Origin: Mucilaginibacter cryoferens
GTDB lineage: Bacteria; Bacteroidota; Bacteroidia; Sphingobacteriales; Sphingobacteriaceae
DNA: 64,000 nucleotides
Reading direction: 5' to 3'
Assembly: GCF_014205845.1 (NCBI RefSeq)
Contig: NZ_JACHCR010000001.1
Location: 707,082 to 771,081, forward strand
Part shown: positions 18,613-28,217 of the stretch, piece by piece
Layout: every line of letters starts with the position of its first letter
Position numbering within the stretch: the stretch's first letter is position 1
Notes under the pieces: model-generated
The model's input: only the letters and a program-made list of their open reading frames with translations
Told to the model about the DNA's origin: nothing
Databases searched by the model: none
Translations under genes and position numbers: made by a program

Positions 18613-19554
18613 CTACGAAACTGATATGGCATATTTTTTCAGAAAATCATCATAGGCTAAAGCTATTCCCTCTTCCAACTCAATAGTGTGTTTCCAACCT
18701 TTGTTGTGCAATTTAGATACATCCATTAATTTGCGTGGCGTTCCATCTGGCTTTGATGTATCGAATTGAATCTCGCCCTGGTATTGAACTATTTTTTTCA
18801 CCAGCAGGGCCAGATCTTTTATAGAAATATCATCACCTGTACCAACATTTACCAAACCTTCTTCATCATAGTTTATCATCAAATAATAGCATGCTTCGGC
18901 CAGATCGTCGGCAAATAAAAATTCTCTCTTTGGCGATCCCGTTCCCCAAATGGTTACATCTGGTAAACCTTGCTCTTTTGCCTCATGAAACCTCCGGATT
19001 AAAGCCGGTAAAACATGTGAATTTTGCGGGTGATAGTTATCGTTGTAGCCGTATAGGTTGGTAGGCATTACAGAAATATAATTACATCCGTATTGGGCAC
19101 GATAAGCGTCGCACATTTTTATACCTGCAATTTTTGCAATAGCATAAGGCTCGTTTGTTTGCTCAAGTAAACCGGTTAGCAAATACTCTTCTTTTAAAGG
19201 CTGAGGAGCCATTTTAGGGTATATACAGCTAGAACCTAAAAACATCAGTTTTTTTACACTGTTAAGGTATGATTGATGAATGATGTTATTCTGGATCTGT
19301 AAATTCTCATATAAAAAATCGGCACGATAGGTATTATTTGCAACTATACCACCTACTTTAGCCGCCGCCAGGAAAACGTATTCGGGTTGCTCTGCGTCAA
19401 AAAAAGCAGCTACGGCTTGTTGATCGCGCAAATCAAGTTCTGCAGATGTGCGCGTTGTAAGATTATTATATCCCTCATTTTTCAGTTTGCGAAAAATGGC
19501 CGAACCAACCATTCCGCGATGGCCGGCTATATATATCTTTGCATTTTTTTCCAT
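18613..19554 (-). CDS. fcl: GDP-L-fucose synthase (Fcl/WcaG)
   Basis: This 313-residue SDR epimerises and reduces GDP-4-keto-6-deoxymannose to GDP-L-fucose with NADPH. The Rossmann loop [10 protein letters not shown] is at residues ~11-20, [14 protein letters not shown] holds the catalytic Ser/Cys pair, YAIAKIAG the YxxxK, and [13 protein letters not shown] is typical of the family. It works directly after gmd, which is encoded about 0.9 kb upstream, with a GT26 enzyme gene between them. Confidence 0.94.
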   Translation of the reverse strand: MEKNAKIYIAGHRGMVGSAIFRKLKNEGYNNLTTRTSAELDLRDQQAVAAFFDAEQPEYVFLAAAKVGGIVANNTYRADFLYENLQIQNNIIHQSYLNSVKKLMFLGSSCIYPKMAPQPLKEEYLLTGLLEQTNEPYAIAKIAGIKMCDAYRAQYGCNYISVMPTNLYGYNDNYHPQNSHVLPALIRRFHEAKEQGLPDVTIWGTGSPKREFLFADDLAEACYYLMINYDEEGLVNVGTGDDISIKDLALLVKKIVQYQGEIQFDTSKPDGTPRKLMDVSKLHNKGWKHTIELEEGIALAYDDFLKKYAISVS

Positions 19555-19637
19555 TTAAATTTTATTAAAAAGAGTGTTATTAAACGTGGTAAACAACCAG
19601 GCAAAGGCACAGCTATAACAACTTACCTAAGCTACAA

Positions 19638-20369
19638 TTAGATATTTTTATTAGATACCCGTGATAACTTTAAAAGAAAAATGGGTCCATAGTAGATGTA
19701 TCTTTTCCACATTCTTGAAGGTTCTTTTAAAAGCCTTATAAACCACTCTAAGCCCAAGTTTATCCATATTTTGTGCGGTCTTTCTACCGTTCCGGCATAA
19801 AAATCAAAAACCGCACCTATTGTACAAATTACATGGGCGTTTATTTGAGGTTTAAATTCGTGAGCCCATTTTTCCTGCTTTGGCGCCGTCATTCCAACAA
19901 AAAGCACATCCGGCTTAAATGCGTTAATGGCATTAAGCATTTGAGTATTATCCTCGTCGCTGAATTTGGCTTTGTATGGGGGAGAATAAAATCCGACCTT
20001 AATGTCAGGATATTCTTTACTTAAACGCTTTTTAATTTCCTTTAAGGTTTTTTCTGACGAACCAAGATAAAAACAAGTCTTATTATTTTTATAGCAGGAT
20101 TCTAACAAATGCGAATGAATATCAGCTCCGGCAATTTTCTTTATTTTTAATTTAAGCATTCTCCGTACTGCCATTACTATAGCAATACCATCAGGTAATA
20201 GAATATCAGAATTAATTAAAGCATCTTTAAATCCACTGTCTTTTTCTGCAACACAGTAGGAGTATTGATTAATTGTATTAACCAATATTTTATTTTCAAA
20301 AGAGATCTGTTCAAGATCTCCTTTGAAAATATTATAAGATAGCCAATTCACAGATTCAAACTTGCCCAT
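19638..20369 (-). CDS. WecG/TagA/CpsF family (GT26) glycosyltransferase
   Basis: The 243-residue protein belongs to GT26, which adds ManNAc-type (or other) sugars to a lipid-linked first sugar at the membrane. NSDILLPDGIAIV (catalytic Asp region), KKIAGADIHSHLLE, CFYLGSSEKTL and VGMTAPKQEKWA are all typical, with a basic hydrophobic tail (RMWKRYIYYG) that anchors such enzymes to the membrane. In known pathways it acts second, after a WecA/TagO-type initiator, which is not in this window. Base composition is clearly more AT-rich than the flanking housekeeping genes. Confidence 0.88.
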   Translation of the reverse strand: MGKFESVNWLSYNIFKGDLEQISFENKILVNTINQYSYCVAEKDSGFKDALINSDILLPDGIAIVMAVRRMLKLKIKKIAGADIHSHLLESCYKNNKTCFYLGSSEKTLKEIKKRLSKEYPDIKVGFYSPPYKAKFSDEDNTQMLNAINAFKPDVLFVGMTAPKQEKWAHEFKPQINAHVICTIGAVFDFYAGTVERPHKIWINLGLEWFIRLLKEPSRMWKRYIYYGPIFLLKLSRVSNKNI

Positions 20370-20477
20370 TTTATGATAAATGTTGTATATCTGTTCACCG
20401 GATTTGATTTAATATCAATTAAAAGCGAGAGTAACCAGATAGTATTAATAAATTATTAATATGATTAAACCGACTGA

Positions 20478-21593
20478 TTATTCATATTGATTTTTGATGG
20501 CATAACCAGAATCTTTAAGGAGTTTTTCTTTACGGAAATGATTAACGTCGGCCGTCATCATGTCTTCAACCAGCATTTTCAAATCATATTTAGGTGTCCA
20601 GCCTAATTTAGTTTTTGATTTTGTTGGATCACCGATTAACAAGTCAACCTCAGTTGGTCTGAAATATTTAGGATCAACGCTAACAACTTCTTTGCCAATT
20701 TCTACCTGAAAATCAGGAGAATCACAAGAAACTACATATCCTACTTCGTTTACACCTTCACCTTTAAACTCAATTGTAATTCCAACTTCGGCAAATGCCA
20801 TGCGTACAAACTCTCTTACCCTGGTAGTAACACCGGTTGCAATTACGTAATCTTCTGGTTTTTCCTGCTGCAATATTAAGTACATAGCCTCAACATAGTC
20901 TTTAGCATGTCCCCAATCCCGTTGAGAATCAAGGTTACCAAGGTAAAGTTTATCTTGTAGCCCCATAGCTATTTTTGAAGTAGCGCGCGTTATTTTGCGG
21001 GTAACAAATGTTTCGCCACGTAAGGGACTTTCGTGGTTAAACAAAATGCCGTTACAAGCAAAAATGCCATATGCCTCCCTGTAATTTACGGTTATCCAAT
21101 AGGCATACATTTTAGCTACCGCGTATGGAGAGCGGGGATAAAAAGGAGTTGTTTCTGATTGCGGCACGGCCTGTACCAAACCATACAATTCTGAAGTGGA
21201 TGCCTGGTATATTTTTGTTTTTTTCTCTAAACCCAAAATTCTAATTGCTTCTAACAGGCGCAGGGTACCAATACCATCTGCATTAGCCGTGTATTCGGGG
21301 GTATCAAAACTCACTTTTACGTGAGACATAGCACCCAAATTATAAATTTCGTCTGGCTGCACTTGCTGAATAATTCGGATCAAATTTGTTGAGTCACTTA
21401 AATCGCCGTAGTGCAAAGTTAGCTGAACATTATTTTCATGTGGATCTTGATACAAATGATCTATACGATCAGTATTAAAGAGAGAGCTTCTCCTTTTTAT
21501 ACCGTGTACTTCATAACCTTTGGATAATAATAACTCTGTTAAATAGGCTCCATCCTGGCCTGTTATACCTGTAAGTAATGCGATTTTTTTCAT
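20478..21593 (-). CDS. gmd: GDP-mannose 4,6-dehydratase (Gmd)
   Basis: The 371-residue SDR makes GDP-4-keto-6-deoxy-D-mannose, the precursor for GDP-fucose and related sugars. The [15 protein letters not shown] loop (residues ~8-22), [25 protein letters not shown], the YxxxK in [12 protein letters not shown], and [17 protein letters not shown] are diagnostic. With fcl and manC it gives a complete GDP-mannose to GDP-fucose route. Confidence 0.96.
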   Translation of the reverse strand: MKKIALLTGITGQDGAYLTELLLSKGYEVHGIKRRSSLFNTDRIDHLYQDPHENNVQLTLHYGDLSDSTNLIRIIQQVQPDEIYNLGAMSHVKVSFDTPEYTANADGIGTLRLLEAIRILGLEKKTKIYQASTSELYGLVQAVPQSETTPFYPRSPYAVAKMYAYWITVNYREAYGIFACNGILFNHESPLRGETFVTRKITRATSKIAMGLQDKLYLGNLDSQRDWGHAKDYVEAMYLILQQEKPEDYVIATGVTTRVREFVRMAFAEVGITIEFKGEGVNEVGYVVSCDSPDFQVEIGKEVVSVDPKYFRPTEVDLLIGDPTKSKTKLGWTPKYDLKMLVEDMMTADVNHFRKEKLLKDSGYAIKNQYE

Positions 21594-21711
21594 GATAAAT
21601 TATGTTTGAACGTTTTGTTGCTGAGTTTAAGCATCTTAAATAATGCTGTTATTTTGTTAAAAAGTAATTAATAATTAAACCAATATATTTATTTCAATTT
21701 GTTTACTAAGG

Positions 21712-22965
21712 TTAACTTAGTTCGTTTTCGTATAAATCAAAAGCAGCCTCCATTGCCTTATCCATATTGTAATATTCCCATTCAGCAAATCTGCCCAGTA
21801 AAAAAATCCCCTTTGCTTTTAATGCCCTTTTAGCAGCACTTATTTCTGTTCTCGTGCGATGATCTTGAATTACATATGAATTAGGCTCATAATTATAAGA
21901 TAAAGGTGATAAGTTGCCTGGCAATTTTTTAATTTCATTTACCATAACATCATACTCAACCTTTCCTGAAAACTCTACAACGCACGTTTTCTTTGATGAT
22001 CCTCTATTATTAGTATCACTAAAGTTTCCTGTATATATTATCCGATGTGCTTTTGTAAAATCTTCGGGGATATACATCCAGGAAATATCATTTTCATCAG
22101 TTTCGCAAAATAAATTTGATGTGCCGTTAGATCGCAAATTCTCCAAATAGTTGACATCGACACCTGATTCTACAAGAATTTGTTTACAATAGGCTGGTAT
22201 TTTTCTAATATCCCCACAGAAAATAAGCTTATCAAACTCGCGGCCTTCAATAACCAGTTTTTCATCAACTTTATCGATAGTGGAAATATCTAAGTCATTT
22301 AAAATTGTTAAACCAGCGGTAAGTCGATCAACTATAAACTGCGAGCCACCTTCTTTTGGATAATAAAAAGTAGAATGCACCATGTTATCTTCTTCGGCTC
22401 TTGTAATATTATTTTGAATAATCTCTTCAATGTTTGGCATAGGCAACTTCCCATCCAGCCATTTCATTGAAACGGTATTGAGATCAGTTCTCCAAATTTT
22501 ATGATTATAAGGCTTGAAATAAACCTGGTATAAAGTATTGCCGAAATTTCCCTTTAAAAAATCTTCAAAATTGTCATAATCGAAAGGAGAAATCTTAGGT
22601 TTTGTTTGTAGTTCCAAAAGTTCAGAAACAATATCCTTTATCAACTCCTTATTAAAAAGATAGATATAGTTCTCTATGGGATAACCAATAATGTTGTTAT
22701 TAAAAAAAACCTTAGCGTTTCTCTTTGCCTGAACAAACTCCTTGTCTTTATCAAAATGCGACCAAAACCAATTAAAAACTATTTTATTTTTTGAATTAAA
22801 AACATGCCCTCCAACCTTATGAAACAAACAGTCGTTTACCCTTTCACATTTAATAAGGCCACCAAGCTTCTTTTGCTTCTCAAACACAACCACGTCGTGG
22901 TTTTCTTTTAAAAGATTTGCTATACTTAACCCGGATATTCCACTACCTATTACTCCAATCTTCAT
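21712..22965 (-). CDS. FAD-dependent oxidoreductase, UDP-galactopyranose mutase/protoporphyrinogen oxidase-like
   Basis: The 417-residue flavoprotein starts with a textbook dinucleotide fold (GVIGSGISGLSIANLL, residues 4-19), then VFEKQKKLGGLIKCER and HKVGGHVFNSKNK. The last resembles the conserved His/Phe segment of UDP-galactopyranose mutases. In polysaccharide loci such proteins make UDP-galactofuranose or related furanose donors, so that is a plausible role. The overall similarity to protoporphyrinogen-oxidase/amine-oxidase-like proteins means the substrate remains uncertain. It lies between gmd and a GT4 gene. Confidence 0.7.
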   Translation of the reverse strand: MKIGVIGSGISGLSIANLLKENHDVVVFEKQKKLGGLIKCERVNDCLFHKVGGHVFNSKNKIVFNWFWSHFDKDKEFVQAKRNAKVFFNNNIIGYPIENYIYLFNKELIKDIVSELLELQTKPKISPFDYDNFEDFLKGNFGNTLYQVYFKPYNHKIWRTDLNTVSMKWLDGKLPMPNIEEIIQNNITRAEEDNMVHSTFYYPKEGGSQFIVDRLTAGLTILNDLDISTIDKVDEKLVIEGREFDKLIFCGDIRKIPAYCKQILVESGVDVNYLENLRSNGTSNLFCETDENDISWMYIPEDFTKAHRIIYTGNFSDTNNRGSSKKTCVVEFSGKVEYDVMVNEIKKLPGNLSPLSYNYEPNSYVIQDHRTRTEISAAKRALKAKGIFLLGRFAEWEYYNMDKAMEAAFDLYENELS

Positions 22966-22995
22966 AAATTATTTTTTATTCACTATTAATAAACA

Positions 22996-24138
22996 TTAAA
23001 TTGACACCGGGGCATTTTCATTTAAAGAATTTATTTTTTTGATCATTACATCAACAGAGGCCTCCCAGGTAAAATTTGAGAGACAATAGGCTTGACCTGC
23101 TAACCCCATTTTCTCTAATAAATCCGGATTTTTAAAAGCATAGCTAATCGTTTCAGCCAATAAATCCTCCGAAGGAGTATCTATTCCAAAACCAAATTCT
23201 CCGTAATTTGAAAGTTCTGGAAAACTATTTCTATTTAGGCCCACAATCGGCATTTTACATATTAACGCTTCAAGATATACCAGTCCCCACGGCTCATAAA
23301 ATGCCGGCATCAAAAACAAACTGTGAGTTTCAAATAACGATTGCAATTCCTCTAAAGGAATAAAACCATAAGTTTTAATTTTAGGATGTATATCTAAGTG
23401 AGCGTAAGACTTTTGGCCTACAATGGTCAACTCCAAATTAGGGTTGCTCTCCAATGCCTTTTTGAAGGCATTGATAACCAAATGTCCCCCTTTATCTTCA
23501 AAACGACCTTTGGCAACAAATAATATTTTACCATTATTATAATTCTTAATACCTGTATAGGGCTTTATTACGCCAACGCCAGTTCCAACAACTGTTATTT
23601 TGTGCTCCGGTATTAAATAATGTTCAATCAAATTCTTTTTTACATACTCGCTTATCGTAAATATATGCTTACACACATTGAAGCTATTACTTTCCAACAA
23701 TTCGGCATCCTCAATTAATCTTTTTGAGTACTTGCCCATAAAAGCAGTCTGCGTTGATCTGAGTGCCCATGTTGAATCAATATAAATGTAATGATTTTGA
23801 TTATCGGGCATTTTCGCAAATGAAAACCCCAATGTCCCAAAATGCAATGTGTTTTTTGAAGATGATTTTCGCAAGCTATTTAAAACAATTCTTCTACTTA
23901 CTATTCTAGACAACCTACCACGAAAAACATCCTGATTATTAAAATAGTATAATAGGGAAAGAAACTTTGCTCCCCTTTTAAAAATAAAACTTTCATGCAA
24001 ACTAAAAATAGTATCGACCAAATTCTTTCTTTTCAGTTCAGAAAAAATATTAAAAGGAGTACCAGACCATGTTTTTGGATTGTCAACATCGCCAGAAGCA
24101 CATAAATTTATTTTGACAGGAAATTGTTCATTTTTCAT
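22996..24138 (-). CDS. Glycosyltransferase family 4
   Basis: The 380-residue GT-B enzyme carries the C-terminal EX7E motif in YEPWGLVYLEAL (residues ~285-296) and the donor-domain entry KILFVAKGRFEDKGG (~205-219). The N-terminal CASGDVDNPKTWSGTPFNIF is a typical acceptor-domain start. No membrane segment is visible. It is the most upstream gene of the gmd-proximal gene group, with a 300-nt AT-rich gap before the next reverse gene. The sugar it transfers is unknown. Confidence 0.85.
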   Translation of the reverse strand: MKNEQFPVKINLCASGDVDNPKTWSGTPFNIFSELKRKNLVDTIFSLHESFIFKRGAKFLSLLYYFNNQDVFRGRLSRIVSRRIVLNSLRKSSSKNTLHFGTLGFSFAKMPDNQNHYIYIDSTWALRSTQTAFMGKYSKRLIEDAELLESNSFNVCKHIFTISEYVKKNLIEHYLIPEHKITVVGTGVGVIKPYTGIKNYNNGKILFVAKGRFEDKGGHLVINAFKKALESNPNLELTIVGQKSYAHLDIHPKIKTYGFIPLEELQSLFETHSLFLMPAFYEPWGLVYLEALICKMPIVGLNRNSFPELSNYGEFGFGIDTPSEDLLAETISYAFKNPDLLEKMGLAGQAYCLSNFTWEASVDVMIKKINSLNENAPVSI

Positions 24139-24144
24139 TTAAAG

Positions 24145-24267
24145 ATGGAATGGCGAATAATTAATCAAATGGGTAAAATATTTTATGCCGTTTTGCTGCT
24201 TCTATCATTATATGGACTTTGGGTAGACAGTAATATCAGGAACTCATCGGCAAGTATTCAATATTGA
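24145..24267 (+). CDS. Possible 40-residue single-pass membrane peptide
   Basis: A short forward ORF opens 7 nt from the start of the reverse GT4 gene. It encodes a hydrophobic core (IFYAVLLLLSLYGLWV, residues ~12-27) flanked by a polar N-terminus and a short polar tail. An internal ATG at 24169 would give a 32-residue version. No homologue is recalled and no promoter is visible, and the region is AT-rich, so chance is a real possibility. It lies in the 297-nt gap between two glycosyltransferase genes that is otherwise empty. Confidence 0.2.
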   Translation: MEWRIINQMGKIFYAVLLLLSLYGLWVDSNIRNSSASIQY

Positions 24268-24435
24268 TTTTTATTAAGTAAAGTTTTAAACATCATATTG
24301 ATACCTTTCAAAGGTAAATAATCTTAAGTAAATTTTCAATTCAACAACAAAGTAAATGTTTCATTATTAAATTTAGTTGATTTAATAACATTTTTAACAA
24401 CTATTCATTTTTATCCAAAAATCTAACGATATGAT

Positions 24436-25596
24436 TTAAGCTTCTGTAGATTCTAATATTATGGATTGAAACCTTCCGCCAAAGTCAATTGTGCGTTTAG
24501 TTAAATCATCCTCTTTAATATTACTTCTTTGTTCTATATTCTCTTCATGCTCCCATTTCTCAATCAAAATATCTGCCAATTCCACTGGCTTATCAGGATG
24601 AAAGAATACAACCTGATGAGGCGCTTGTTCGCGATGGACCGGAATATCAGAAAGTATAAGATTTCTCCCCATACTTTTTGATTCCTCAACAGTTGAACTC
24701 CAACCTTCAAAATAAGATGGATTAATTATTGAAATGGAATATTTCATAAGTAACAAAACGTCTCCAAAAGGAATAAGCCCCAATAGAACTATGTTACCTT
24801 GCAATTTGTTTTTTTCTATAAATGTTTTTAATTCGATTATATGTTTTACATTTCTATCGTCATTTAAATGGCCACTGCATATTAATGTTATATCGGGCAC
24901 CGTTTCTATAGCCAGCTTAATTGCTTCAAATACTACTTTATGATTTTTGTGAGCCCAGAATTGATTTGGTAAAAAAAAGTACCTGCCTTTTATTTTATAT
25001 TTTTCTTTAATATACCCTGCACCTTTGTCTTCAAACGATGTTGTTTGGGAAACAAAATGAATTACCCGGGCTCTGTCGGTATATTCGGGGGTAAATTTCT
25101 TATAGTCATTTAAAGCATCATAACTGCTTAATATAACAATATCGCTGTATCGTGCCAACGATCGTAAACGATAATCCCTTACAAGCAGGTGGAGCTTTGA
25201 ATACAATTTCGGCAAATGAACGTGCTGAAAGTCGGGTATCCAATTAATTTTTATACAATTAATATCAGGACCATAAATAAATGAATGGCTAAACGCATCT
25301 ATATTATATTTTTCTACTATTTGATTAACAGCGGGGTTTCTCTTAAAAACGTCCCTTAAAAAAGTATATACAATCCATTTAGAACTCTTCCTGTCAAATA
25401 ATGAATCCTGGTGTATTTCGGCTAAGTCTTTGAAATCTTGAATAATTTTATTGTCGATGTTATTTCCTAAAAATAATACAGGCTGAATTTTTTTTTCTTC
25501 CAATTGTGAAATTGCATAAAGCAAATTTTTAAGATAATTTATTCCTCCCATCCAATTTACTTTTCCATCAATAATTGTAAATCCTACTCTTATCAT
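24436..25596 (-). CDS. Glycosyltransferase family 4 (paralogue A)
   Basis: I start the protein at the internal ATG (25594-25596), giving 386 residues beginning MIRVGFTIIDGKVNWMGGI. This matches the start of the paralogue at 34412-35548; an upstream ATG at 25662 would add 22 residues of poorer character. Segments WIPDFQHVHLPKLYS, NQFWAHKNHKVVFEAI and the EX7E-like YFEGWSSTVEESKSMG are shared with that paralogue. It is a GT-B retaining glycosyltransferase, probably cytoplasmic. An acyltransferase gene lies just upstream, as with the paralogue. Confidence 0.8.
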   Translation of the reverse strand: MIRVGFTIIDGKVNWMGGINYLKNLLYAISQLEEKKIQPVLFLGNNIDNKIIQDFKDLAEIHQDSLFDRKSSKWIVYTFLRDVFKRNPAVNQIVEKYNIDAFSHSFIYGPDINCIKINWIPDFQHVHLPKLYSKLHLLVRDYRLRSLARYSDIVILSSYDALNDYKKFTPEYTDRARVIHFVSQTTSFEDKGAGYIKEKYKIKGRYFFLPNQFWAHKNHKVVFEAIKLAIETVPDITLICSGHLNDDRNVKHIIELKTFIEKNKLQGNIVLLGLIPFGDVLLLMKYSISIINPSYFEGWSSTVEESKSMGRNLILSDIPVHREQAPHQVVFFHPDKPVELADILIEKWEHEENIEQRSNIKEDDLTKRTIDFGGRFQSIILESTEA

Positions 25597-25708
25597 ATAT
25601 TTTATATTCTTTAAACCATGTATTGTGGTTTTTGATACATCACGCAAAGCAATTTTAGGCATTTCATTTTTACGCCCATGGTAATGTTTTGAATTGCCTT
25701 ACCCAAAT

Positions 25709-26275
25709 TTATTCTTTTGGTAAACTTTTAAGTGTTTTTGCCGGCACACCACCAACTAATGTATATGGGGGTACATCCTTCGTTACCAGGCTACCTGCAG
25801 CAATGCAAGCCCCTTCACCTATCGTTACACCTTTTAAAATCCTTACTTCAAAACCTATCCAAACCTTGTTATTTATTTTAACGGGTTTAGTAGTAACGTT
25901 TTCCCATATTTTAATCCCCTTTAATCCATTTATTACATCTTCCTTCCTTTCGGAAAACAACAACGAGTGTGAATCATGATCGACTATGGTGCATCCCCAG
26001 GATATTAAAACGTCATCCCCAATTTCAATTTTATCGGCACAAATTAGTTTAGAACCTCCAATAAATGTTCTGCTACCTATAATTACATGTCCCTCAGACT
26101 TATCAAAATATACATTTGATTCAATAATAGATTTCTCTCCAATTGAAATAGTACATCCTTCTTTAAATTTAAACTTATTGAATGCCAGTTTAGATTCACT
26201 ACCGATAGTTAATTTATTTCGAAATTTTCTCGTTAAATAAAAGTGGTATAAAAATTTGATTACTTTTTTTAGCAT
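25709..26275 (-). CDS. Hexapeptide-repeat acyltransferase (paralogue A)
   Basis: The 188-residue left-handed beta-helix protein is of the maltose/galactoside acetyltransferase type, likely O-acetylating a sugar of the repeat unit with acetyl-Co[19 protein letters not shown] carries the conserved His; [17 protein letters not shown] and [17 protein letters not shown] form the C-terminal coils. It resembles the acyltransferase at 36438-37049, including the DHDSHSL motif. It is 3 nt from the next acyltransferase gene, so translation may be coupled. Confidence 0.85.
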   Translation of the reverse strand: MLKKVIKFLYHFYLTRKFRNKLTIGSESKLAFNKFKFKEGCTISIGEKSIIESNVYFDKSEGHVIIGSRTFIGGSKLICADKIEIGDDVLISWGCTIVDHDSHSLLFSERKEDVINGLKGIKIWENVTTKPVKINNKVWIGFEVRILKGVTIGEGACIAAGSLVTKDVPPYTLVGGVPAKTLKSLPKE

Positions 26276-26278
26276 TTT

Positions 26279-26860
26279 TCAATTTACATATTTGATTATT
26301 TTAGCTGGACTCCCTCCTACCAGTGCAAATGCCGGAACGTTTTTAGTTACAACACTTCCTGCCGCAATTATTGCTCCCTCCCCAATAGTTACTCCTTTTA
26401 GAATGATACTATTGAAATTTATCCACGCATTATCACCAATTATAATAGGAGCGGTATTTACATTTGCTGCCTCTTTGGGATGCCCATCTGTAATGATATT
26501 CAAAAAACCGGCAGCACGCTCTAAATGATTAATTTCGTGCGAATTGGTATCCATTATATTTACATTATGAGAAATTAAAACATCGTTGCCTATAATAATC
26601 CTATTACCAGACCAGATGCGAGTACCTTCGCCGATATAACACCTTTTTCCAATTCTAATCTCGCCACCAAAACCAAACACATGTAATTCACCATTGATAT
26701 GGCTTTGATCACCTATCACTATTTTATCGGGATTATTTAATAAGTTATAAACCTTAACTCCACTATAAAAAACCACATTTGATGCAGCGGTAACTTTTCG
26801 ACGGACGGGAATACTTAAAACTCTTCTTATTATATATTTTAATTGCTTTTTTAAACTCAT
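26279..26860 (-). CDS. Hexapeptide-repeat acyltransferase
   Basis: This 193-residue beta-helix acyltransferase has [18 protein letters not shown] with the catalytic-type His, and the C-terminal [20 protein letters not shown] and [18 protein letters not shown]. It is related to its neighbour at 25709-26275 but more diverged, with DTNSHE in place of DHDSHS. It lies in a tight group with that gene and the GT2 gene 26 nt upstream. The acceptor sugar is unknown. Confidence 0.85.
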   Translation of the reverse strand: MSLKKQLKYIIRRVLSIPVRRKVTAASNVVFYSGVKVYNLLNNPDKIVIGDQSHINGELHVFGFGGEIRIGKRCYIGEGTRIWSGNRIIIGNDVLISHNVNIMDTNSHEINHLERAAGFLNIITDGHPKEAANVNTAPIIIGDNAWINFNSIILKGVTIGEGAIIAAGSVVTKNVPAFALVGGSPAKIIKYVN

Positions 26861-26886
26861 CCTTTAATAATGATTATCAATATGAA

Positions 26887-27801
26887 TTATTTACGGTTAA
26901 TTCTTAACGTATGACCTATTACTTTAAGAATTAGAAGTAGCTTTCGCATTCTAAGTATTTTGATAATTTGATTCCTACATTTAGAATTTTCTTCTACCAC
27001 AGTAGGGAAAACAAATTCATACGCTTCCGATTTAATTCTACTGGATGCTACTAAATAATTTTTGGCATTTTGACCAGTACCATCAAAACCAATTTGGTCT
27101 ACTAATGTTTCAACTGGATAAAGCGTTAAACCATTTTTCTTAAATATATTCCAATACCAAACTATTCCCCATGATTTGGCTTTACCAGTCTTCATATCAT
27201 TTAACATTTTATAATAATTGTATGAGTTATTATAATTAAACAGATATTTAAGTTTTCTATTGGCATTTAAATCTTCAATACCCTCCAATCCATTTGAAAA
27301 TATTTCCCAACGGTTAGCCCACGTTGCCCATCCCCAGGTACTTGTGATTTTTAAAAAATATGACTGGTTCTCCACAATTTTAGATGTTTTGTTTATATGT
27401 GAATAACCTGTTATTTCATAAACATTTGAATTATTTTCATATAATTTCAATGTTTCATTCATGTATTGTAAAAACTGTTTGTGAGTGATGAGGTCGTCTT
27501 CAAGTACAATTATTTTTTTGTACCTATTTATAATATCGGTTACACCTTCTGATATTGATTTTATTAGTCCGAAGTTAACTTCCCGCTCAATAATTGTTAC
27601 GCTTTTAAATCCTTTGATGTTTTTTATCAAATCCCTTACAAGCTTAACATTTTCCATGGATTCGCTACTTTTAGCAGCATCTGAAAATATAAATAAATCA
27701 CTTTCAGAGGCCAGGTAATTATCAAGGAGGGCATTAACTGTTCGTTCAGTATGATTTGGCCTGTTGTATACAAAAAGTACTATTGGTGCGTAATTATTCA
27801 T
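26887..27801 (-). CDS. Glycosyltransferase, GT2/GNT-I-like fold
   Basis: I start at the internal ATG at 27799-27801 (304 residues, MNNYAPIVLFVYNRPNHTE), because the family starts at this beta strand; an ATG at 27840 would add 13 residues. The GT-A fold shows LFIFSDAAK, EREVNFGLIKSI, and IIVLEDDLITHKQFLQYMNE, where EDD is the metal-binding acidic motif. STWGWATWANRWEIF is typical of this sub-family in capsule loci. It precedes the forward beta-helix gene in divergent orientation. Confidence 0.82.
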   Translation of the reverse strand: MNNYAPIVLFVYNRPNHTERTVNALLDNYLASESDLFIFSDAAKSSESMENVKLVRDLIKNIKGFKSVTIIEREVNFGLIKSISEGVTDIINRYKKIIVLEDDLITHKQFLQYMNETLKLYENNSNVYEITGYSHINKTSKIVENQSYFLKITSTWGWATWANRWEIFSNGLEGIEDLNANRKLKYLFNYNNSYNYYKMLNDMKTGKAKSWGIVWYWNIFKKNGLTLYPVETLVDQIGFDGTGQNAKNYLVASSRIKSEAYEFVFPTVVEENSKCRNQIIKILRMRKLLLILKVIGHTLRINRK

Positions 27802-27840
27802 TGGAACATCCATACATATATTAAAAAAAGGTTTGGTCAT

Positions 27841-28217
27841 TTTACTGTTTGATGTAACTTAAATGAGGTCTATATGTTTTTTAATAGTAAATTTTATTTT
27901 ATCTCTCATGGTTCTAAAATATTTGAGAAAAACCTAATGTATAATTTGGGCTTGACGATTAATGTATAATGATTCTTTTTCCTATTTAATACAGAGAGTT
28001 TATCTATTTCATGTCAGTGCCTGCAACATTGGATATATCTGATTTTAATTACGAACTTTGATATCAGAGTTTCACTTTATTAAATTGTTAAATAACCCAT
28101 CATTTAAAACACAATTACGATAACTTTTAGAGATCAATTACGTTTTGACTATACTAAATCCAGTATTTATAGATAGTTTGATTATTAACAATCAATTTTT
28201 AACAAAAAACCACACAA
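27841..28217. other. Divergent AT-rich spacer upstream of the beta-helix gene
   Basis: The 377-nt region separates a reverse glycosyltransferase gene from the forward beta-helix gene and must hold the promoter of the latter. A TTTTG at about 28143 is followed by TTTATAGATAGTTTG around 28169-28183, a loose promoter-like arrangement without an exact TAnnTTTG. I see no ORF or stable hairpin. Confidence 0.35.
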
